64,000 nucleotides of DNA, from NCBI GenBank assembly GCA_017465475.1, contig JAFTWC010000012.1:1-64000 (forward strand), given 5' to 3'. Below the pieces are notes generated by a model. It had not been told where the DNA came from, ran no database searches, and saw nothing but the letters and a program-made list of their open reading frames with translations. Each line of letters begins with the position of its first letter. The first letter of the stretch is position 1. The stretch is from Lachnospiraceae bacterium. GTDB taxonomy: Bacteria > Bacillota > Clostridia > Lachnospirales > Lachnospiraceae. Shown in pieces: positions 59,566 through 64,000 of the stretch. Both the position numbers and the translations under genes were made by a program.

Positions 59566-61275
59566 ATGCTTGAACTGATTGTACGCTATGTGGGAGATTT
59601 GAAACGTCTGGCGGAAAAAATAGGATTTTTAGCGGAGGAGCTTTTGGGCGGATATGCAATTGTGCGTATCCGGACAGAGCTTGCTCCGCTTTTGCTTTCT
59701 GCGAAAGAGATTCTTTGGACGGAAGTGCCGTCGAGGGTGTATACAGAGGTGGCAAACGGAAGAAGGGAAACTTGTGTTACTTCGTTACAAGCCCGAACTC
59801 CCGGGTTAACCGGACGTGGGGTACTGGTTGCCATCATCGATTCCGGGATTGATTATACGCATCCGGATTTCAGAAACGAGGACGGAACAACACGGATTGC
59901 GGCATTATGGGATCAGACTGCGATAAATAGGAATGAAGAACGTTACTCCGATGTTCCGCCGGAGGGGTATTTGGATGGCATCCTTTATACAAGAGAACGT
60001 ATTAATGCGTCTTTACGGGGGGAGCGTACGGCGGAAGGAGAGAGTCTTGTGCAGGAGGTCGACTTGTCCGGACACGGAACCCATGTGGCAGGTATTGCGG
60101 CCGGAAACGGACGGGCTTCGGGAGGGCGCTACCGTGGTGTGGCGTATGAGAGTGAACTTTTGGTTGTGAAACTGGGTGGGACGCAGGCGGACCCCTTTCC
60201 CCAGACAACCAATCTGATGGCAGCGGTGGACTTTTGTATACGGTATGCGGCAGAGGCAGGGATGCCTCTTAGCATAAATCTTTCTTTTGGAAACAATGCG
60301 GGAGCCCATGACGGCAGGAGTCTTTTGGAGACTTACCTGGATGCGGCGGCGCTTTACGGGCGAACCTGCATCTGCATCGGGACAGGGAATAATGCAACCT
60401 TGGGGTGGCACATGGGGGGAGCAATCTCCAAAGGAGAACAGAAAGAGATAGAACTTCTGCTATCGGTGGGACCGTCGGAGAGTAGTATCCGTATGGGACT
60501 TTGGCTCAGTGCATTGGATACGGTCAGTGTATCTATAGTTTCTCCTACGGGAGCACGCAGACAGTTGCCTGTAACAATGGGGAATGATACCATCGCAATT
60601 AAGGGGTATCCGGCAGCAGAGGGCTTTGTTTTGGATTTCGGAACCTCTGTGGCAGAGGTATTTGTGGGAGAAGGGACGCCTTATAGGATGTTACGGGAAA
60701 TCGGAATTAATCTGAGGGGGCAGGAAGGAATGGTTGAGACAGGAACCTGGCGTATTTTGTTGGAACCGGTACGTGTTTTGGACGGAATCTATGATATTTG
60801 GATTGTGGGGGGCGTGCAAAGTACCGGAACCCGGTTTTTGCAGGCAACACCGGAACGGACGTTAACCATTCCGTCTACTGCCGGAGCCGCGATTTCGGTA
60901 GCCGCGTACGATGGACGCACCAACAGTATTACAAGTTTTTCCGGTCGGGGGTATCCGCGGGGAGAGGGAGGAGACAGCAGAGTGAAACCGGATTTGGCGG
61001 CACCGGGGGTGGATATTGTGTCTTGTGCACCGGGAGGCGGATATACGACGAAAACAGGAACTTCTATGGCGACACCTTTTGTGACGGGCAGTGCAGCTCT
61101 GTTGATGCAGTGGGGAATCGGAGAAGGGAGGGATTCGTACCTTTACGGGGAAAGGTTAAAAGCTTTTTTGATTCGGGGGGCCAAAGCGTTACCGGGGATG
61201 ACGGAATACCCGAATCCATATATCGGTTGGGGAACCGTGTGTGCAGAAGACAGCTTGCGACTTATGGAGGAATAG
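59566..61275 (+). CDS. S8 subtilase, CspA/B-like
   Basis: This 569-residue serine protease has the full triad D92 (IIDSGID), H170 (SGHGTHVAG) and S500 (GTSMATP). A long insertion (about 290-430) between H and S is consistent with the jelly-roll of Clostridia Csp germination proteases. There is no signal peptide. In related species the CspB type cleaves a spore-cortex hydrolase precursor, but that role here is a guess. There is no strong ribosome binding site. Confidence 0.83.
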   Translation: MLELIVRYVGDLKRLAEKIGFLAEELLGGYAIVRIRTELAPLLLSAKEILWTEVPSRVYTEVANGRRETCVTSLQARTPGLTGRGVLVAIIDSGIDYTHPDFRNEDGTTRIAALWDQTAINRNEERYSDVPPEGYLDGILYTRERINASLRGERTAEGESLVQEVDLSGHGTHVAGIAAGNGRASGGRYRGVAYESELLVVKLGGTQADPFPQTTNLMAAVDFCIRYAAEAGMPLSINLSFGNNAGAHDGRSLLETYLDAAALYGRTCICIGTGNNATLGWHMGGAISKGEQKEIELLLSVGPSESSIRMGLWLSALDTVSVSIVSPTGARRQLPVTMGNDTIAIKGYPAAEGFVLDFGTSVAEVFVGEGTPYRMLREIGINLRGQEGMVETGTWRILLEPVRVLDGIYDIWIVGGVQSTGTRFLQATPERTLTIPSTAGAAISVAAYDGRTNSITSFSGRGYPRGEGGDSRVKPDLAAPGVDIVSCAPGGGYTTKTGTSMATPFVTGSAALLMQWGIGEGRDSYLYGERLKAFLIRGAKALPGMTEYPNPYIGWGTVCAEDSLRLMEE

Positions 61276-61320
61276 AAAAGGGATACAAAAGGAAGGAAAA
61301 CAAGTGACTAATAAAATATA

Positions 61321-61380
61321 TTGACAAAAGATAGAAAGTATAGTATTATATGAATGAACATATGAATAGATATTCATATG
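61321..61380 (+). promoter_or_regulatory. Promoter and ArsR-type operator of the metal operon
   Basis: TTGACA (61321-61326) and TATTAT (61344-61349) are 17 bases apart. A perfect 22-base palindrome follows (61359-61380): CATATGAATA, GA, TATTCATATG. It contains TGAA-N6-TTCA, the usual SmtB/CzrA-family half-site arrangement, so the encoded ArsR protein probably represses here. Confidence 0.85.
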
Positions 61381-61434
61381 TATGACGAAAAGAACTGTTT
61401 CAGAAAAGAGTACACATAGGAAAGGAGAAGCAGG

Positions 61435-61794
61435 ATGACTCAAAATGGTATAGAATGTTGTGACAGCATTTGTGTTCATGAGGAGCTTTTGCAAAAGGTC
61501 AATGCGCACATGCCAAAGGAAGAAGAACTGTATGATTTGGCAGAGCTTTTTAAAGTGTTTGGGGACTCCACCCGGATTCGCATTCTGTTTGTGTTATTTG
61601 AAGCCGAGGTATGCGTTTGCGATTTGGCGGAGGCATTGCAAATGACGCAGTCAGCAGTGTCTCATCAGCTAAAGATACTGAAGCAGGCAAAGCTGGTAAA
61701 AAACAGGAGAGCGGGGAAATCGATTTTTTATTCTCTGGCGGATGATCATGTAAGAGCTATTATCGGACAGGGCTTGGAACATATTGAAGAGTAA
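61435..61794 (+). CDS. ArsR/SmtB-family metal-sensing repressor
   Basis: This 119-residue winged helix has a CadC-like alpha-3 metal site (EVCVCDLAE with two cysteines) and an alpha-5 site (DDHVRAIIGQGLEHIEE; D, H, H and E ligands). Cys residues at the N-terminus (ECCDSIC) may add ligands, as in CadC. It should release the operator on binding Zn, Cd or Pb. AAAGGAG precedes the start. Confidence 0.92.
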   Translation: MTQNGIECCDSICVHEELLQKVNAHMPKEEELYDLAELFKVFGDSTRIRILFVLFEAEVCVCDLAEALQMTQSAVSHQLKILKQAKLVKNRRAGKSIFYSLADDHVRAIIGQGLEHIEE

Positions 61795-61807
61795 GGAGGA
61801 AATGAAT

Positions 61808-62026
61808 ATGAAGAAAAAATTTAAGATGCAGGATTTGGATTGTGCAAACTGCGCAGCTAAGATGGAAGAAGCAATTAAGAAGATTGACGGGGTACAGGAC
61901 GCTTCCGTCAGTTTTATGATGCAGAAAATGACCATTGAGGCGGATGAAGCACGTATGGATGAGATTATGGAGCAGGTGGTTGCTATTTGTAAAAAGGTAG
62001 AGCCGGATTGTAAGATTGTACTGTAG
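61808..62026 (+). CDS. HMA-domain metal chaperone
   Basis: I start at ATG 61808, seven bases after AAGGAGGA; ATG 61802 is too close. The 72-residue protein has the DCANCAAKMEE (CxxC) metal-binding motif. It is the separate heavy-metal-associated domain that in many cadA genes is fused to the pump. It probably hands the metal to the pump encoded 17 bases downstream. Confidence 0.87.
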   Translation: MKKKFKMQDLDCANCAAKMEEAIKKIDGVQDASVSFMMQKMTIEADEARMDEIMEQVVAICKKVEPDCKIVL

Positions 62027-62043
62027 AGGAAAGGAGTGCCGGT

Positions 62044-63912
62044 ATGACGAAAAAGCAGAAGACGGTGCTTATTCGAATCATGGTTGCGGCGGTTTTGTTC
62101 CTGGGATTGTTTATTACGGAGCATATCGGTGGATTTGACTCCCTTACGGTTCCTTGGTTGCCGCTTGTTCTTTGTCTGGTGCCGTATGGGATTATCGGAT
62201 ACGACATTATTTGGAAAGCGGCAAAGAATATCTGCCGCGGTCAGGTGTTTGATGAAAATTTTTTGATGATGATAGCAACCTTCGGAGCCTTTGTTGTGGG
62301 AGAGTACCTGGAAGGCGTGGCGGTAATGTTGTTTTACCAAACAGGCGAGTTGTTCCAAAGTTATGCCGTAGGGAAATCCCGTCGTGCCATTTCTGATATG
62401 ATGGATATTTGCCCGGAGTATGCGAATTTAGAAGAAGACGGTGTATTAACCGAGGTGGATCCGGATGATGTGGAAGTGGGAAGTATCATTGTGGTAAAGC
62501 CGGGAGAACGGGTACCGTTGGATGGCGTGGTGCTGGAGGGAAGTTCACTTTTGGATACCACGGCTTTAACCGGAGAATCGGTACCGCGGCGCGTGGATGA
62601 GGGAGACTCAATTATCAGTGGCTGTGTAAACGGAAGCGGGACGTTGCGAGTACGGGTGACGAAGGAGTTTGAGGATTCTACGGTGGCCAGGATTTTGGAA
62701 CTGGTGGAAAATGCAAGCAGTAAAAAAGCGAAAACGGAAAACTTTATTACGAAGTTTGCCAAATATTATACTCCGCTTGTAACTGTGGGTGCGGTGCTTT
62801 TGGCAGTGATTCCGCCTCTTATCACAGGAGAAAGCTTCGGAGAATGGATTGAAAAGGCATGCATTTTCCTGGTTGTTTCTTGTCCGTGCGCTTTGGTAAT
62901 CTCTGTGCCGTTAGGCTTTTTCGGAGGAATCGGTGCTGCATCAAAGCTGGGGATATTGGTAAAAGGAAGCAATTATCTGGAAGCGGCGGCGGAAGTAGGA
63001 ACCATTGTATTTGATAAAACCGGTACCTTAACAAAGGGAGAATTTAAAGTAAGCAAGGTGCTACCTCAGAAAAGAACGGAACAGGAGTTGCTTGAGATTG
63101 CAGCCCTGGGAGAGGGGTATTCCAATCATCCCATTGGCGATGCGTTAAAAGAAGCTTACGGAAAGGTTCTTGATTTGTCCAAAGTGTCTGATGCGGAGGA
63201 AGTGGCCGGTTTCGGGATACGGGTATTGGTGGATTCCAAAGAAGTACTGCTTGGAAATGAAAAATGGATGAAGAAGAACGGGGTTTTGCATGTACCGGAG
63301 CAAAGTGCCGGTACGGTAGTGTATGTGGCTGTAGAGAAGCAGTTCGCAGGAAGCATTGTGATATCGGACAGCATAAAGGAAGGAGCAAAAGAAGCAATAG
63401 AGAAAATGCGTCAAGCAGGAGTGAAGCACTTTGTGATGTTAACCGGAGACCGGAAGGAAGCGGCAGAGAATGTGGCGAAGGAGCTTGTGATAGATGAGGT
63501 TTATGGGGAACTCCTTCCGGGAGATAAAGTTGACCGGGTAGAGAGGCTTTTAATGGACCGGAAGGGAAAAGAAAGGCTGGCTTTTGTCGGAGACGGTATC
63601 AATGATGCACCGGTGCTTGCCCGTGCAGACATTGGTATTGCTATGGGAAGTATGGGGGCCGATGCAGCTATCGAAGCAGCGGATATTGTTCTCATGGATG
63701 ACGATATACGAAAAATTGCAAATATAGTCAGTATTTCCCGAAAAACTTTGGGAGTTGTAAAGCAGAATATTGTATTTGCTTTGGGAGTAAAAATACTTGT
63801 GTTGGTATTGGGTGCTTTGGGAATGGCCACCATGTGGGAGGCGGTATTTGCAGATGTAGGCGTTTCTGTGATTGCCATTTTAAATTCCATGCGGGTATTG
63901 AAAATGAAATAA
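62044..63912 (+). CDS. cadA: Heavy-metal P1B-type ATPase (CadA/ZntA-like)
   Basis: This 622-residue pump has about eight transmembrane helices, the SCPC metal-binding CPC motif (280-282), phosphorylation D324 in DKTGTLTKG, an SNHPIGDAL block, and GDGINDAP. There is no N-terminal HMA domain; a separate gene supplies it. It exports Zn, Cd or Pb from the cytoplasm. AAAGGAG precedes ATG 62044. A terminator follows. Confidence 0.93.
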   Translation: MTKKQKTVLIRIMVAAVLFLGLFITEHIGGFDSLTVPWLPLVLCLVPYGIIGYDIIWKAAKNICRGQVFDENFLMMIATFGAFVVGEYLEGVAVMLFYQTGELFQSYAVGKSRRAISDMMDICPEYANLEEDGVLTEVDPDDVEVGSIIVVKPGERVPLDGVVLEGSSLLDTTALTGESVPRRVDEGDSIISGCVNGSGTLRVRVTKEFEDSTVARILELVENASSKKAKTENFITKFAKYYTPLVTVGAVLLAVIPPLITGESFGEWIEKACIFLVVSCPCALVISVPLGFFGGIGAASKLGILVKGSNYLEAAAEVGTIVFDKTGTLTKGEFKVSKVLPQKRTEQELLEIAALGEGYSNHPIGDALKEAYGKVLDLSKVSDAEEVAGFGIRVLVDSKEVLLGNEKWMKKNGVLHVPEQSAGTVVYVAVEKQFAGSIVISDSIKEGAKEAIEKMRQAGVKHFVMLTGDRKEAAENVAKELVIDEVYGELLPGDKVDRVERLLMDRKGKERLAFVGDGINDAPVLARADIGIAMGSMGADAAIEAADIVLMDDDIRKIANIVSISRKTLGVVKQNIVFALGVKILVLVLGALGMATMWEAVFADVGVSVIAILNSMRVLKMK

Positions 63913-63936
63913 AGTAACCAATAGAGTTGACGGATT

Positions 63937-63963
63937 TCTTTGTAAATCCGTCAATTTTGCGTA
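63937..63963 (+). terminator. Terminator of the metal operon
   Basis: TTGACGGATTT pairs with AAATCCGTCAA, followed by TTTT. Confidence 0.8.
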
Positions 63964-64000
63964 TTGCATTCCGTGAAAAAGTATATTACAATATAGAACG

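Noticed and set aside
60798-61307. Second plus-strand frame in the subtilase
   Set aside because: It overlaps the catalytic serine region of the subtilase and has no family-like motifs.

Overview
The window looks like the chromosome of an anaerobic Lachnospiraceae-type Firmicute (class Clostridia). The evidence is moderate GC content, strong AGGAGG-type ribosome binding sites, many TTGACA/TATAAT promoters, T-box leaders on two tRNA synthetase genes, and a dense set of cytoplasmic glycosidases each paired with an AraC-family regulator. I assign no species.

Positions 1-3235 are AT-rich and hold a co-directional cassette: an AlbA/Schlafen-type ATPase-like regulator cut by the window edge, a HEPN-like protein, a double zinc-ribbon protein and an unrecognised protein with a hydrophobic C-terminus. 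A roughly 700-base non-coding stretch with repeated GTATCAC words, hairpins and a strong terminator follows. Positions 3928-12426 hold carbohydrate genes: two AraC regulators, an alpha-glucan phosphorylase, a GH2 glycosidase and a GPH-type sugar symporter. Positions 12591-18256 hold an acetyltransferase, a zinc-ribbon NUDIX hydrolase, a MerR-methyltransferase fusion behind a MerR-type 19-bp-spaced promoter, a nucleotidyltransferase/HEPN toxin-antitoxin-like pair and a polar amino-acid ABC transporter.

Positions 18328-23478 hold a Gly/Cys-rich repeat peptide, two LicD-family proteins (one fused to a GT2 glycosyltransferase), a UDP-sugar pyrophosphorylase and a flavin reductase-like protein. 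Positions 23562-34837 form a hemicellulose region: a sugar-sensor diguanylate cyclase next to an intracellular GH10 xylanase, a cellobiose 2-epimerase-like gene with a GH26 mannanase, a GH13 enzyme, an AraC regulator and a GH31 enzyme. None of the glycosidases has a visible signal peptide, so this cell probably imports oligosaccharides and finishes degrading them inside.

Positions 34980-44965 are signalling and envelope genes: a hybrid histidine kinase with an AraC gene, an FtsX-type ABC exporter with its own two-component system, and an HtrA-like lipoprotein carrying a collagen-like stalk. Positions 44976-55685 contain T-box-controlled tyrS and thrS, a NUDIX gene, an SPFH/RHH pair and a frameshifted PocR pseudo-kinase followed by a degenerate-GGDEF/EAL protein and a zinc-ribbon membrane protein. 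Positions 55764-63912 hold a NUDIX gene, an AraC regulator convergent with a GH27 alpha-galactosidase, a threonine aldolase, a Csp-like subtilase and a metal-resistance operon (ArsR, HMA chaperone, P-type ATPase).

The most unusual non-genic feature is a set of long imperfect palindromes sitting next to Rho-independent terminators. Two of them lie between a T-box terminator and its synthetase gene. I saw no CRISPR array, rRNA, tRNA, transposase or phage structural gene.
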